The notes: generated from the letters alone by a model not told the origin. Positions 21,949 through 36,636 are shown, counted from the stretch's first letter. The stretch: DNA of 58,000 nt from Adiantum capillus-veneris (GCA_014529385.2 CM043953.1:81416338-81474337); one strand, 5' to 3'. Made by a program: numbers and translations.

Positions 21949-22908
21949 TCAGTCTATAATCCAGTCACTCAGTGCATTTCCATCAGATTTTGTAAGAAGA
22001 GCTGAGTCCATTGTATTCTTCAAGAAGTAGATGTCTCCTGACACTAGACTGTCATCCACTGCAATAGTTTTTGTCACATTTATTTCTTGAATCTTCACTG
22101 AGGACTTGTTCTTCTCACCATGGTCTTCAGCTTTCTCTTTGCCTTTTTCTGCTTTCCATTCTCTGCAGTCTCTTTTCATGTGACCCTTCTTGCCACAATG
22201 GTAGCATTCTATGTCACTCTTGCCTTTAGCACTGCGGGACTTGCTACAAGACAGATTCCTCTTTCCACCTTTGTACTTTTCTTTGGTCCTTCCCCTGACA
22301 ACTAAGGCTGTTCCTTTGCCTTTGTCCATTGTCTTTCTATTGGTTTCTTCAGTAAGCAGACTTCCTTCTACACCTTCTATGTTCAAACCATCTGGAGGTG
22401 CAGAATTACTCAAAGTTGTGCGAAAAGTGTCCCAACTTTCCGGCAATGTGATCAACAGGAACATAGCTCTAACAGGTTCATCAAACTTGACACCTTGCAC
22501 TGACAACTGACTATAGATTGTGTTGAATTCATTCAGATGATTGGACATAGGTGTCCCTTCTTTCATCTTCAAGTCAACAAGCTTCTTAAGCCAGTATACC
22601 TGTGAAGCTGCACTCTGCTTCTCATAAAGATCACTCAGCTTTAACCATGCTTGATAAGCCGACATCTCGTCTGCTACATTGAAGTAAACGCTTTCTGCCA
22701 AAGTCAGCATAACGGTATAAAGTGCCAATTCATCCATTTCGCTCCATTCATCTTCGTCCATATCTTCTGGTTTTATCCCCTTGAGCTTTATAGATTTTAT
22801 CTGCTTCTTTTGTACCAACACGTGCCAAATCTGTTGCTTCCACAATGGGAAATTGGTTCCATCCAGCTTCTTGATATTGTAAAGATCAATGTCCTGTGAT
22901 CCAGCCAT
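21949..22908 (-). CDS. Copia-1 gag domain of the broken gag-pol
   Basis: From ATG at 22908 the frame reads MAGSQDIDLYNIKKLDGTNF and PLWKQQIWHVL, then YEKQSAASQVYWLKKLVDLK (UBN2-type copia gag), and a CCHC zinc knuckle CYHCGKKGHMKRDC near residues 235-250 that binds element RNA. A Lys-rich stretch follows. It has 319 residues before the stop at 21946-21948. The 1088-bp leader upstream (22909-23996) has only short ORFs. This part shows no lesions of its own. Confidence 0.88.
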   Translation of the reverse strand: MAGSQDIDLYNIKKLDGTNFPLWKQQIWHVLVQKKQIKSIKLKGIKPEDMDEDEWSEMDELALYTVMLTLAESVYFNVADEMSAYQAWLKLSDLYEKQSAASQVYWLKKLVDLKMKEGTPMSNHLNEFNTIYSQLSVQGVKFDEPVRAMFLLITLPESWDTFRTTLSNSAPPDGLNIEGVEGSLLTEETNRKTMDKGKGTALVVRGRTKEKYKGGKRNLSCSKSRSAKGKSDIECYHCGKKGHMKRDCREWKAEKGKEKAEDHGEKNKSSVKIQEINVTKTIAVDDSLVSGDIYFLKNTMDSALLTKSDGNALSDWIID

Positions 22909-23982
22909 AGCTACGCTTCACAGCGGTTTACTTTCCTGGGAAAAATTCGGCAGAGTTTCCCTTGTAAACTGACCTCTGAACCAATATCAACCTGTCATAT
23001 GAACCAAGAAAGCTTCAGATTCTGCATAAATTTCAGCAGAGTCTCCTTTGTAAAATGGCTCTGGTGTACTCAAAAAACAGACCAAAAATAGCTCAAAAAA
23101 ACACTGTCTCTCTGACACTGTAAGCTGCGGGTAAACCTGTCCTGCACCTGTACTGTCTCTCACTATCTTGTAAGCATAGACTGTGACAATGCCTCAACGG
23201 TACTAAAGCAAAGATGCAATCCCAACTGTCTAACTCACAGTCAATACATCCTAGCTTCCTATCTAAGGGTGCTCGAGGGATCGCTCCAAGACCTGTATCA
23301 CCGAAAGGATCTCAACATTCGAGAATCCCCCAGCTCAATAAAACCTCACTCGACCCTCAAAAAAGGCTGCAGTAAATCTGACAGTACATAGACTTCCCAC
23401 AAAGTCATACATCCACAAATTTCCCACTGTATGCTGTAACCGCTGCGGCGGTTGTTTGCTGCGTGACTCACAGCCAGCAAACCCTCAACATACATACATC
23501 ATCTCTGACAATACATCCCATGTGGAAGTACCTGCAATGTCAGGATGAAATCTAGAATATCAAGCAGCAAACACAAGCTACCTGATGAACTAGTGGATGT
23601 CGCCTATAGTCTGTGTGTAGATGCGCCCGTGTCGTATGTGACACGTCTCCAAGAACTGTGAGCCGTCCTTCGATGTGTAGACAGCCACAAATCAACACTC
23701 TGGGAGTGTCGATATCCTCAGCACTTGTAGTCGTAGGCCGAAAACCCCAAATTTGCAGAGTCGGATCTGCACCCGCTGAGACCACGTAGTCGAAAATGGC
23801 CTGCGCAGACCTTTGTCGAAGCCGAACGGTGGCCGAGATGACCTCAGAATGAAATTCTGACAACACCAAGCCCTTCGAGATCTCCCACGAGATTTGGGGC
23901 CGTGTCTTCGCCTGTCGAATTTCACTCCAATCTGAGCTGGTGACTCTAGCCTCCTGCAGTGCTGCCCCGAGCCTCGATCTGA
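22909..23982 (-). other. Copia-1 5' leader
   Basis: About 1.07 kb between the PBS and the gag ATG. It is more GC-rich than the host sequence, with several upstream ATG codons but no conserved protein motif. Overlapping minus-strand ORFs near 23552-24150 run into the LTR and are not supported as genes. Confidence 0.6.
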
Positions 23983-23994
23983 GCTCTGATACCA
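23983..23994 (-). promoter_or_regulatory. Copia-1 primer-binding site (initiator Met tRNA)
   Basis: Reverse complement reads TGGTATCAGAGC, the standard plant Ty1-copia PBS, two bases from the 5' LTR end. Confidence 0.93.
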
Positions 23995-23996
23995 GT

Positions 23997-24187
23997 TGAA
24001 GGAGTACGAGCGGAAGTGCGACGCGAGAGAGAGTACGAGAAGAAGAGCACGACGATATGGTGAACTCGCTCTACTGTAATGTGTAGAGCATAGTGAGTTC
24101 TTATTAGGTTTTACAAAAGAATATGTGTACATACATGGCGGCCCGCCCACTTACGTGGGCGACCACATTGGGCTTTATACCCCAACA
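23997..24187 (-). repeat. Copia-1 5' LTR
   Basis: 191 bp, TG...CA ends, four mismatches to the LTR at 18648-18838. Confidence 0.92.
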
Positions 24188-24192
24188 TGTAT

Positions 24193-25215
24193 TACCACTC
24201 CTCCTACTTTCTAGATTATCGTTTTGTATGCTCTATCAAACCACATCACAAAATATCCTTCTAGTTTTGTCTTTTCTTCTTCTTCTTCTCTTACCACCCT
24301 TGGATATATCGGTGTTGGGCAAAAGAAAAAGTGGGACACCTCTATAGCTATCTAGCCTAAGAGTATTCAAACTTCAACCACACCACCAAGAAATATACCA
24401 AAACAACTCTTAGTAAACCCCAACCAAAAGTCCTTGCCCCCTTTGGAATTTACAAGTACACGCTCATCCAAAGGACCACAACACATAAGAGCAAAACCCT
24501 ATCAAAGCATGGATTTACAGCACAAACCCCAGTCAAAGCATGGATTTACAGCACACATCGACCAATTCATATGGAGACATGGGGCTCCCCTTTTACAATT
24601 GAACATCACAAACCCACAACTTCAACATCAATTCCACAATTCATAGATACATTCCCTCCCAGTCTGTTTGCACGCAATTTGCCATTAGGCTGCCATAGAC
24701 ATAACCCTGCAGAGAACTAGTCGTAACCCAAAGATCATAACTTTAATTGAGGAACTTTAAATCTTGGAAAAAAATATTTAAAAATGATTGGCAAGAAATT
24801 TTAAGATCATGAAAATTGATTTTACATGCCGCTATGGGAAAAATTGACATGAACAGAGAGCTGTCCTAATACGACTACATGTAGAAAGGCAATGCGAGGG
24901 CAAAAAACTGCATTAAAAAGCATGGAGAAGCTAGAACGACCCAAAGCATGCAAATTTCTGAACTTTGACTTAATTTTTTTATGTTTTTATATAAGTTTTA
25001 ATTATATACAAAACTCAATAACGGGCACTTATCGTAACCCGAGAGTTGGCGCTACCCTAGCGACTTACCATGCATGTACATGTGCTTGCTAAAGAAAGCT
25101 AAAAAAACCACAAAAGGAAATCCCACACACACTTTTGACATCGGGTGTCATGTCCATATGTAAGTATTTACAAAAAAAAAGGGGTGTCAAAAATGCGCCC
25201 AATATAGTTTGACAC
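24193..25215. other. Rest of the RNase H relic, then unassigned or LTR-like sequence
   Basis: 24193-24300 continues the minus-strand RNase H relic split by Copia-1. Beyond it no coding motif is seen. A 27-bp direct repeat (CAAAGCATGGATTTACAGCA core) lies near 24505 and 24534. The stretch up to 25215 may be the 3' LTR of the integrase relic on its right, since on the minus strand TGTCAAAC follows a purine-rich tract at 25216-25240. Only one copy is present. Confidence 0.4.
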
Positions 25216-26250
25216 ACCCCAGCCTGCTGGATCATTCATGATCAGTAGGCAAAAAAGAGGTCTTGTAAACCACATGAGGGAGTCTTCATTTCATCTTCAT
25301 AATCAGCCACATGATCAAAAAATTCTTCAAAAGAAGGCTCATCGTCAATCACACTCATCAACCTTGCAACATACTTCTTCAACTTGTAGCCATTCACACG
25401 TGCTTTATGTGGGGTACCATCCAAGTCAGCAAGTTGATAGGTGCCATTTGGAAACCTGTTTAAGACCAAGAAAGGACCTTGCCACTTAATTTCAAAATTC
25501 TTTTGAAAAGTTCTATCAAGATTACTATTATAATGAAGAACCATGTCACCCTTCTTGATGTCTTTGTCTTTCACCTTCTCATTTGCCTTCCCTTGATTGT
25601 TCTTCAAGACCTGCTCATAATTCTCAAAAGCCAGCAACTTGCCTAATTGTACATATTGCAAATAAATAAAAGTCTCTCCTTGAGTGCATCATTAGGCTCA
25701 TCTTCAAGATTTAGAATCAGCCTCAAAGCTGATATCTCACCTCAATAGGAAGCAAACCGCTTTGCCAAAAACTAGGTGAAAGGGAGAGAAACCAATACCT
25801 GATTGATTGCAATCTTGTAAGCCCATGGAGCACAAGGTAGCTCTAAATCCCAAGTCTTCACATTATTTTTTTTCATCTTTGTAAGCATCCTTATGAGCTC
25901 TCCATTAGACCTTTCATGCATACCATTGCATTGGGGATAATAGGGAGTAGTAAACCTGGAATGCATATACAGCTTCTCACATATATAATGAGTAGATAAT
26001 CCACCAACTCTCCCCTAAAACTTGGAACCTTTTCAGAAAGTAACTCCAATGGCATGCCAAATTTGCAACAAATATCATCGTATACAACTTGAGAAACATC
26101 TTTGCTTGTGATTTGTTTAACAACGTTGGCTTCGGCCCACCTCAACAACAGTAAGTATGTAGCATTTTCCTCTCGCTGTCATAGGTAGAGGACCTATTGC
26201 ATCAATACCCCACTTATCAAACACATAATAAGACACAATGGTGACTCTAA
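25216..26250 (-). pseudogene. Ty3-gypsy integrase relic (core plus C-terminal domain)
   Basis: Minus-strand frames in order: core start near 26240-26160 (DKWGIDAIGPLP-like), RWAEANVVKQITSKDVSQVV and CCKFGMPLELLS (26148-25960), TTPYYPQCNGMHERSNGELI (25966-25772), and a C-terminal domain with KGDMVLHYNSNLDR, KWQGPFLVL, FPNGTYQLADLDG and RVNGYKLKKY (25661-25242). This matches the DDE core and C-terminal module of Ty3-gypsy integrase. Several frameshifts break it. The relic stops abruptly where TG-1 begins at about 26272, so upstream pol is missing from this window. Confidence 0.78.
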
Positions 26251-26638
26251 TTTTTTATTTGAGAACCTATTAGAGAAGGGGGGGCAGGGGAAACTACACA
26301 CTAAGAAACTACTATGGAAGCTTCACCATGCTAAAAAAACGCCATATATAACTCCCTTACAATGAACGGCGCACCCACATGGTCATCGGGGCAAGAAAAC
26401 ACACCTTTAGGGCTTTGGAGATACACACCTCTACACAAAGAAGCCCACCCAAAAACTCACACACTCACTCTCTGGCTATCTGTAGGCTCAATGGCTCAAG
26501 ACCCTGGCAAAAGTCCTTCTAGTAAGTCCTTCTAAGGAGAATTAAAAATGTACAAAATTTGGCTTATGTAAGGGGTCCCATCTCATTTTTGGAATCTAGC
26601 CTTTGTTTGGCTCTTTGCACTTGAACTTGAGGGGAGTG

Positions 26639-27154
<516 letters not shown>

Positions 27155-28728
27155 GGGGGGCTTCTTAGCTTCAAAAAGTTGTGACTATTAGGCACACGGG
27201 ATTTGGCTCTACTATAGCCACATCATTAGTCTACACACGGCCAATTGCCACTGCCCAACCATAACATTGCTACCACCACTGGCGTTTGAGCCCTGCGCAA
27301 CCAAAACCATCAGCTGCACACCCACTGGCGCCACAAAGGTCTACACGCACAATGCCCATCAAGGGGCCACCATGGCCTAGCTCGAGAGAGTGTCCTCTCT
27401 CCGCTTTACGCTACCAAGACAGCCTCACAACCTAGGATATACACATGACCGACATTTTATAGAACCGCATGTGGGACTTATGAATGGCCACGTGGCACGT
27501 CCTTAATAGGCCCCCGTAGAGATGATCCAAAACCACCTCCAACCTCAATAAAAACAAATTTTTTATGCCTCTCTTTAGAGCTATGCAGCTTTGTGCCTGT
27601 AGGTCCAATGACCAATCCACCAGGTTTGGCCAGAACTCCACCACACCACTCCATCTCATGCAAACCCCACCATACTTTGACTTTTCCAAGTCCACCTATC
27701 AAGGCCACCAAAATGGCAAATAGTTATCTGGCACCTTTCCTTCGGCAAACACACCCAATTTCCCTTGGCCATAACTTGGCAATGACGACTCCATTTGATG
27801 AGCTGTCAAATCCCACTAGCTCCACACATCATTCACTACCTTATCAAGTCCCGTAAAGGCCCAAAAGGCCACTAGATGGCACACCTTTCAATGCGGTCAC
27901 CTCGACCCATAACTGGCTCCCGACGAACTTTCAACTGGCCATAACTTTCCCTCAGGAGCTCCGATTGAAGATTCGAGAAGGCCAGCATGCTCCATAACTC
28001 AAGCTCTTCATGTGTATCCAGTAATCCCAGCTTTGGCCACCCGTCCCCACCCTCCATGTCTGTCTCGGATCTGCAAACCATTCCATCTTTGAACTTTGAC
28101 ATCTTTCACATCGGGGCTCCGTTTGAGGACATCTCAAACTCCACACTCTAGAGCACTAACTCAACATCTTGGGCACCTTCACTTGTCATCCCATTGGAAC
28201 TTTCTGGAGCCTTCTTGACCTAAAGAGCCACATTAGGCATACACTTCAACCGTCACTTGCTTGTCCAGGTCTTTTGCACCTGCCTTGACATCTTGTCTTG
28301 CACATGTTAGCACCCACAACTTGGCAAAGGACACTCCCCTACACATACCAACTTCGGCTGCACCGTCATTGCCCACCCCCTTATTAAACATTTTTGTTCA
28401 ACCACACACGTGTTTACTATATCTAAAAAACTGCACACCCAAAAAAGCACTCTGTACACCACAAAACACGCTAGAATATGTACATGACGTGGCTCTTGCT
28501 ACTGACACCTTTGCTCAAGCGGGTTGCCCAATCCCTTGCATTACCTGCCATCATCCACCTAGATCAAACACTTGGCTTTGATCTCCTCCATCCACCTGCA
28601 ATAACCTCCCATAGTGCCACACCAAAGCACATAGCCAACCACACACCCAAAATGCCAATAACATACCTCTACCACTTCGAGCACCCATTGACACACTGCC
28701 CACTTGCAACAAAGCATCTCCAAACAGG

Positions 28729-29891
28729 TCAACACTATCATCATCCAAGGACAAACTTGACACATCCGACATACCCTCCGAACCACATAAATCGACGTCC
28801 TCTTCAAGAAAATCATGTACTTTCTCAATAGCCCACTGCACAGCTGCTCCTATCAGCATTCCTTTCAACCACCACTCAAAAACCTCTTTAGAAAGCTTGG
28901 CTACAATTGTAACTTGGGAATCTCCATCCACCATATAGCCTACCTGCAGCACTAGAATCACTTCCACCTTTGGATCCACGTGCCCTCTTCGCCTGCTATG
29001 CACTCAATTTCAACATCTCGAGACCTTCATCATCAATTAGCCATTCAAGGTCGATCAACACCACCTGCTTATTGGCTTCATTTGCCTGCTCTTCAAGCAA
29101 CAAGTCTACCGCTGCATCATGTTTTGACAAGGAAAAGAGAAACTCATTCTCTATTGCATTATCCTTTTCTTCCTCCATAGGCAAGGTTGCTCCATTCCTT
29201 TTGGCAAAACCCTATACCTGTTGCACCACCATGGCATACTCCACTGCCACTTTCATCAGCATAGCAGTGCACATCACCTTTACTTGCATATCATCACCTG
29301 TAGACCTCGGTTCCTCCACTTGGTCTTCGTCGAGCACATCGGCTTACATCGTACCCTGCTCCTCCCACATACTCACTGCATCTCCACTCATATGCAAGAG
29401 ATCAAACTGATCATACCTTGATTGAGATGACTCAGTCTCCCAACTTTTCAGCATCCATAGAGCTGTTATCACTTACTACCATCTCCTCCTTTGTTTCAAG
29501 CTCTAGACCCTCTTCATCAAGCTTCACTGCTTCAATCCCATCTGCAAATTGCACCCTTTGACCTTTACCATGCTTCAATGGAGCTTCAACAACTATACCC
29601 TAATTTGGCAACAAATCTTGTGCCTGATCTGGAACCACCTATACATCCTCCACAATTGGAGCTTCTTTAATTGGCATTCTTGGTGCATAGGAGCCACCCT
29701 GTCTCTCTGTAACCTAGAACCCTTGGTTCTTCTTGCACAGCTACAACCCTCTGCACCAATCTTGGCCTCACCTCCACCATTTTAACTTGCCTTGGCCCCG
29801 CTACACTTTCCAAACTTCGTCTAGCTTTCCGCTTTTTCAATATCTTCTTGGTCCGCCCTTTTGCTAGAGCCACCGCTTCTTCATATGACAT
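28729..29891 (-). pseudogene. TG-1 ORF2: acidic protein of unknown function
   Basis: Minus strand. After a gag-linker block (29891-29667: KMVEVRPRLVQRV, VQEEPRVLGYRE) come blocks matching TG-2 ORF2: FDLLHM, VLDEDQVEEPRSTGDDMQVK, an acidic stretch PMEEEKDNAIENEFLFSL, and KQVVLIDLEWLIDDEGLEML. Three in-frame stops at least break this copy. The protein family is not recognised. It is rich in Glu/Asp and Val, has no RT, protease or integrase motif, and is found in all three copies, so it seems part of the element and not captured sequence. Its role cannot be stated. Confidence 0.55.
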
Positions 29892-30332
29892 TGGGCCATC
29901 AATCTTGAACTTGTCTCACACCTCCTCATGCAAGAAATCTAAAAACTTGCTCAATTTTAGAAAACCCTCATTCTTTGCAGCAGTTACCTTCACAAGCTTT
30001 CCCCAAAGGGATTTGAACTCCCATTTGAATGCTTGGAAATTCCACTCCAAGCTCTGCTTCAACCCATCCAACCTTCACTTTACTTTGTCTAGTTGCACAT
30101 TTGCAACAAATCTGCTTTGAAAAGCCACTTCCAAGGCTTCGTAATCGTTCTTTACTTCTTCACATAGGGCATCATACCATAGTCTCGCTTTACCATGAAC
30201 CAGGAGCAAGAACACCTGCATCGCACCTTTTTCTCTCAATAAACCGCTCTCTAGCACGAACAATCCATAATCTTGAAGCCAGGTTTGTGCATTCTTGACC
30301 CCGGTGAAAATGGGAAAACCCGTCCATGCCAT
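29800..30332 (-). pseudogene. TG-1 gag
   Basis: From ATG at 30332 (minus strand) the frame reads MAWTGFPIFTGVKNAQTWLQ, then FLLLVHGKARLWYDAL and DYEALEVAFQSRF, a layout like the gag domain of Ty3-gypsy elements. A stop at 30075 is followed in the same sense by RLDGLKQSLEWNFQAFKWEF and YEEAVALAKGRTKKI. TG-2 encodes the same start (MAWSDFPIFFGVEDAEIWLQ). No zinc knuckle is visible. Gag would package RNA; an outside RT must act for mobility. Confidence 0.65.
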
Positions 30333-30430
30333 CTCTTCTCTAGCAACACCCCCTCTTCAAAGGCCGCACCATTGGCATCACCAAAATCACCACTTTGACT
30401 TCAACTAGGAGCATCAGTGTGCTCCTCCGT

Positions 30431-30440
30431 GGGGGCACCA
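30431..30440 (-). promoter_or_regulatory. TG-1 primer-binding-site candidate
   Basis: Reverse complement TGGTGCCCCC, 5 nt (TCTTC) inside an LTR end in ...CCA. Equivalent positions exist in TG-2 (44511-44520) and TG-3 (36061-36070). The primer tRNA is not identified. Confidence 0.55.
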
Positions 30441-30445
30441 GAAGA

Positions 30446-32469
<2,024 letters not shown>

Positions 32470-32470
<1 letters not shown>

Positions 32471-34460
32471 TTGTCTAGACTAGCTTGCATGTAGGTAAGA
32501 TGATTACAAGAGATTATGACATGAGTGATGCAAGGCCCAACCATAAAAGAGGGAAACATGTTGAAATAGGTACATGTAAAGAGAAGAAGAAGAGAAAACC
32601 CAAGCAACATTACAATGCATCCGACTTTCCTTTGAGAGAAGGGCAACCAAATTATAGTTTAAGGGATGATTTGGAGAGTAGAAAGGATGATGTTACCTTT
32701 GGGAAACTCATGGAGATGTGTCCTAAGTTAAAGAGGCAATGGAAGTATGTGGTCAACCCTATGAAGAAGGAGCATGCAAGGGGTCTGTGAGAGTCCTATC
32801 TTTGAATGAGCTACCTGATATATGCCCTATTGTGGATGAATTGCATAAGAGGAAGTGCATTGGAGAGGCGTATATTGATGGAGGTGCACAGGTATGCATT
32901 ATCACTCAAACTTGTGTATCAGAGTTGGGACTCAATATGGTGAAAATTTAGGTTTTTGCATAAATCTTGCAACCCAATCAAGGGTGAAGTGCTTGGGAGT
33001 TATAAAGGACTTAGAAATGAATGTATTTGATGTTAAAGCATTGGTGAATTGTCATTATATGCCCGTGGGTATTGGTGGATTCCCTCTTATACTTAGAAGA
33101 CCATGGGTATAGACAACCAAAGCTATACAAAACTAGGGGCATGATACCATCACTCGCTACAATAGAAGGGGTGATAATTAGAGGTTTGACATGGCTAGAA
33201 ATAAATCATGCTGATGAGCACTCAAGTGAAGAAGAAGACAATGGGGATGATGATAGTGAGGTGGAAGATAGCAACGATAATGATGTAGATGTTTCCTCCT
33301 TGTTTCTTGAAGAAGAGCATTATGAGAAACAAATATTTCTTGGCCTTATGGAGAATGAGGATATCTCTAGTCCTTATTATCAAATTGAAGAGTTGATGCA
33401 ACCCAAAATTCAGCCTAATGTCAAGCAGGAGCTAATTCAAAGCAAGTTGTCTTTGGATTTGACTAGCCATGAGAAGGGTGAGTATCTTGCCATGATACAA
33501 AAATTTCCCAATTTATTCATCACTTCTTATGAGGAAATTAGAGGCTTCAAAGGAGAGGAAATCCACATTACAATCAAGGAAAGATCTCAATCCGTATGCC
33601 AAAAGCTAAGGAGAATGGGACAGGTACAACTTAATGCTTTAAAAGACGAGGTAGACAAGCTTCTCAAAGCAGGTTTTATATGTCTTGTGAGTACTATAGA
33701 ATGGGTGAGTGATGTTGTTGTCACACCCAAGAAGGATGGAAGGTGGAGAATTTTTGTTGCTTTTAAGCCTCTAAACGCAGCTATGAAGAGAGATCCATAC
33801 TCTCTTTCTTTCATAGATGACATATTTGATTCTATTTTTGCAGTGCATGAGAGGTATAGTGTATGTGATAGATTCTCTAGATATTTTCAGCTCACCTTGG
33901 CTTTAGAAGATCAAAAGAAGACCACATTTATCACACCGTGGGGATTCTTTTGTTGTTTTGTGCTTACTTTTGGTCTTATGAATGGTTGTGCTTGGTACCA
34001 AAAGCACATCAATAAGGAGTTCTCTCCCTTTCTTGGCAAGTTTGTGAAGGATCTTATTGATGACTTTTGTATTTATAGCTCTAGAAAGGATCATTGTGAA
34101 AAGCTTGGGATGGCATTGAAGCAATATGATGAAAGTGGAGGTCAACTCAACCCAAAGAAGTGGCATCTTGCTCAACCAAGAGTGAAGTTTTTGGGGCATA
34201 TGATCTCTGAGAATGGGATTAAAGCGGATCCTGACAAAGTGAAGGCTTTGGTACTCCTCCCATAAACTAAGGATACAAAGCAGCTTGCTACCTTTATTCA
34301 GAAGGTGAAGTATATGTCAAGGTTCATTCCTTTGTCCTCTCAAATTCTTTATCCTCTATAGCAAGTAGCAAGGTTTTGATCCTCTACAATGGATAAATGA
34401 ATGTGAAGAGGTTTTTTAAGGTATCAAGGAGGTTCTTGGTTCTCTTCCTGCTATGCAAGC
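32470..34460 (+). pseudogene. Ty3-gypsy protease-reverse transcriptase relic
   Basis: Plus strand. Gag-side sequence (32485-32790, Lys-rich) is followed by a retropepsin-like strand AYIDGGAQVCIITQTCV (about 32865-32920), where the catalytic D-S/T-G reads D-G-G. Then come LPLILRRPWV-like PR end, an acidic linker (HADEHSSEEEDNGDDDSEVE), and the RT (about 33540-34265) with LRRMGQVQLNALKDEVDKLL, VVVTPKKDGRWRI, TFITPWGFFC and a Y-x-D-D box altered to LIDDF. Frame changes near 32790, 32950 and 33075 and stops after 34262 disable it. Neither LTR is seen. It sits between TG-1 and TG-3 and truncates both. Confidence 0.75.
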
Positions 34461-34696
34461 TCCCAATTAAAATATGGAGTCCTATGTGAATTTATCAGGT
34501 GACAATCTGCATACACACCATAAATATCCATGCTCATATGCGGGGCTCATGTATCATATGCATCCAAACCAGCATCCCCTAAAGAGGCCTCCATGTCAAC
34601 AACCCTCCTTAAAGAGCACAATACATGCCACACAACTTTCCACAAAGAAACCCTCAAAAGCATAATCATCAACTCATTGGCACAAACTTGTTAACC

Positions 34697-35421
34697 CTAG
34701 CTGTCTCCTGCCATTGATCCCAATTCCATAGAGCCGCTCTCTTTAACAGATTCATCTGCTTTGAAAGTGTATGTGCACTTTACCACTTCCACTGCATCCC
34801 ACACTTGATTGTGTGCTTTAGAGGCACACAAAGGCTCAAGAAAAACTACATGTACTTCTTCTTCTAGCAAGCTCGTAGGTTGCATATACACCTCCTCTTT
34901 TGGCTATAGCTACTACTCGTTATCCCCAAGAACCTACTGTTCAACTATGCCATCATATCGTACCTATTCATTAGTACGGCCTCACCATCACAAGGCATAA
35001 GAGAGGGTTTCCCAACCCCCTGGTTCACACAAGGTATCTCTACACATGCATCATGCTCCTCTTTGACCCTCATCCCACCTGTATGCACCTGGCAGTTATC
35101 TACTACCACTTCATCCACATGAAAAACCTCATACCTTGAGGATATAAACTTTGTCTTCGATGTGCTACCTTCGCTTGAACAACCTTCGGCTTCCTCTTTG
35201 GAACTCATCTCTTTTGGCATTTCAACTACCTCCTCTATTTCCTTCTTTGGAACATGCACCTTTTCCCTAAACTCCTGCACCATCTCCTTGCTTGATTCTT
35301 CTTGGCAAAACACATTGGGTGGCACCTTGAACACACCTCTCTGTAGCTTTTGAGGCCTCATAGGCACACCTGACATCTCCCAAAATCTGCCATCATCTCT
35401 AATAGATTCTATCAAATGCAT
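34697..35421 (-). pseudogene. TG-3 ORF2
   Basis: Two minus-strand frames: 35421-34945 (158 codons, MHLIESIRDDGRF..., Glu/Lys-rich, then TKFISSRYEVFHVDEVVVDN) and 34891-34697 (MYMQPTSLLEEEVHVVFLEP). The block SRYEVFHVDE matches the SRYEEFDLLHVDKD block of TG-2, so it is the same ORF2 family. The N-terminal part is unlike TG-1 and TG-2, suggesting a subfamily. No known domain. Confidence 0.5.
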
Positions 35422-35806
35422 ATCAACAGAAGGAAAAGTGTTTACCTCTCAGAACCTATCTATTTGCTTTGATTGATGTCCACCAGCCATAATAGCAAGT
35501 TGCACTCCATTTTCTTCTTCATCTTTTGACTCTTTGCCCTGGCAACTCTAATAGCTTCATTATAACTCTTTCGCTCTTCAAAGTTGACCTTCACTCAAAC
35601 ATGTGGATGTAGAAAAGCTAGGAATTTATCTAGCTTGAAACAATCCGCATTGACCACTTGGGTGACAACAACCAAATGCCTCCAATAGCAATCAAATTTA
35701 TCAACAAAAATGTTGAATCTTCTCTTACTTCTTGTCGCAGCCCTTTGATCTTCGCATCCGCTTCACCAACCAAGACCACTTTGCAAAATGTGCACAAAAA
35801 TTTCTC

Positions 35807-36010
35807 TCAAAAACCAGTTAAACTCTGCTTGTTTCCATCTTCTATACCACCAAACCAAGACTTTGCTTTACCTCGCAGCACCAATGGAACTATCTGCACC
35901 TTTTCTTCATCACTTTGCATCCATAATGAGAGCATAAATAGCTCAAAATCCACCAACCATTCGTCTGCATCTTCATCACCATTGAAAATCGGACCAATAT
36001 TTTGCCACAT
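35807..36010 (-). pseudogene. TG-3 gag fragment
   Basis: The minus-strand frame MWQNIGPIFNGDEDADEWLV with FELFMLSLWM and PLVLRGKAKSWFGG matches the gag start of TG-1 in layout (F-x-G...W-L-x-D...G-K-A-x-x-W). It breaks after 67 codons. Confidence 0.6.
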
Positions 36011-36105
36011 CTTTAATCACAAACATATCACCAAGGAGGAATCAGTGGGATCCTCAATGGGGACACCAGAAGATGGAAAGTGAGAAAGGGAAACACACCC
36101 AATTG

Positions 36106-36403
36106 TTAGAGTTACACCACCGTCGCTTCGCCATTTTGTACGGCTAGTGATTATCCCAGGTTGGTGGCCACCCATCACACATCATGTAGATTGCATGGGC
36201 GGACACTTTTAGCACGTGTCTGGCCGGTCATTTTCTGAGCCTGGCTGGGTGCACACATTTTTAGCCATTTTTGGGCTTTTATGTTTTTTGCACCAGTTAC
36301 ACATTTTTGCCCTACCTCAACCTAAGGTTCTATAAATAGAATGCTTAGGGTCTTGTAGTCATTCAGATTGTGTATTGAGAGCATCATTTGCAGAGCACTT
36401 GCG

Positions 36404-36490
<87 letters not shown>

Positions 36491-36539
36491 GTGTTTTTGG
36501 TGCACGTGGCTCACACTCTTTCCGCTGCTCACTCTCACA
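36106..36539 (+). repeat. Copia-3 5' LTR
   Basis: 434 bp with TATA box TATAAATA at 36331-36338 and (CT)n at 36407-36489. The TG...CA ends match the right LTR. Confidence 0.88.
36331..36338 (+). promoter_or_regulatory. Copia-3 LTR TATA box
   Basis: TATAAATA, repeated at 40212-40219 in the right LTR. The transcript start is expected about 25-40 bp downstream, near 36365-36375. Confidence 0.65.
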
Positions 36540-36599
36540 TGGCATCAGACCATGTGAGAGTGAGCAGCGGAAAGAATGTGATCCACGCATGCCAAAAAC

Positions 36600-36636
<37 letters not shown>

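Larger units (their letters stand above)
18648..24187 (-). mobile_element. Copia-1: full-length Ty1-copia LTR retrotransposon (Tork/TNT1-like)
   Basis: 5540 bp, minus strand. LTRs at 18648-18838 and 23997-24187 are both 191 bp, begin TGAAGG and end CCCAACA, and differ at four positions (about 2%). The 5-bp TSD is TGTAT. The PBS matches initiator-Met tRNA; a purine-rich PPT borders the 3' LTR. One gag-pol frame (22908 to 18928) is interrupted by two stops. Pol order PR-IN-RT-RH defines Ty1-copia. The gag type and the RNase H sequence suggest the Tork/TNT1-like branch (by eye). A long leader of about 1.1 kb lies between PBS and gag. The insertion split a Ty3-gypsy RNase H relic. Confidence 0.93.

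Noticed and set aside
23552-24150. Two overlapping minus-strand ORFs in the Copia-1 leader
   Set aside because: They lie in the untranslated leader and LTR, overlap each other and have no retroelement motif.
28551-29003. 150-codon minus-strand ORF in TG-1 as a separate protein
   Set aside because: Its N-terminal part overlaps the end of ORF2 sequence in another frame and its C-terminal part is U3 of the LTR.
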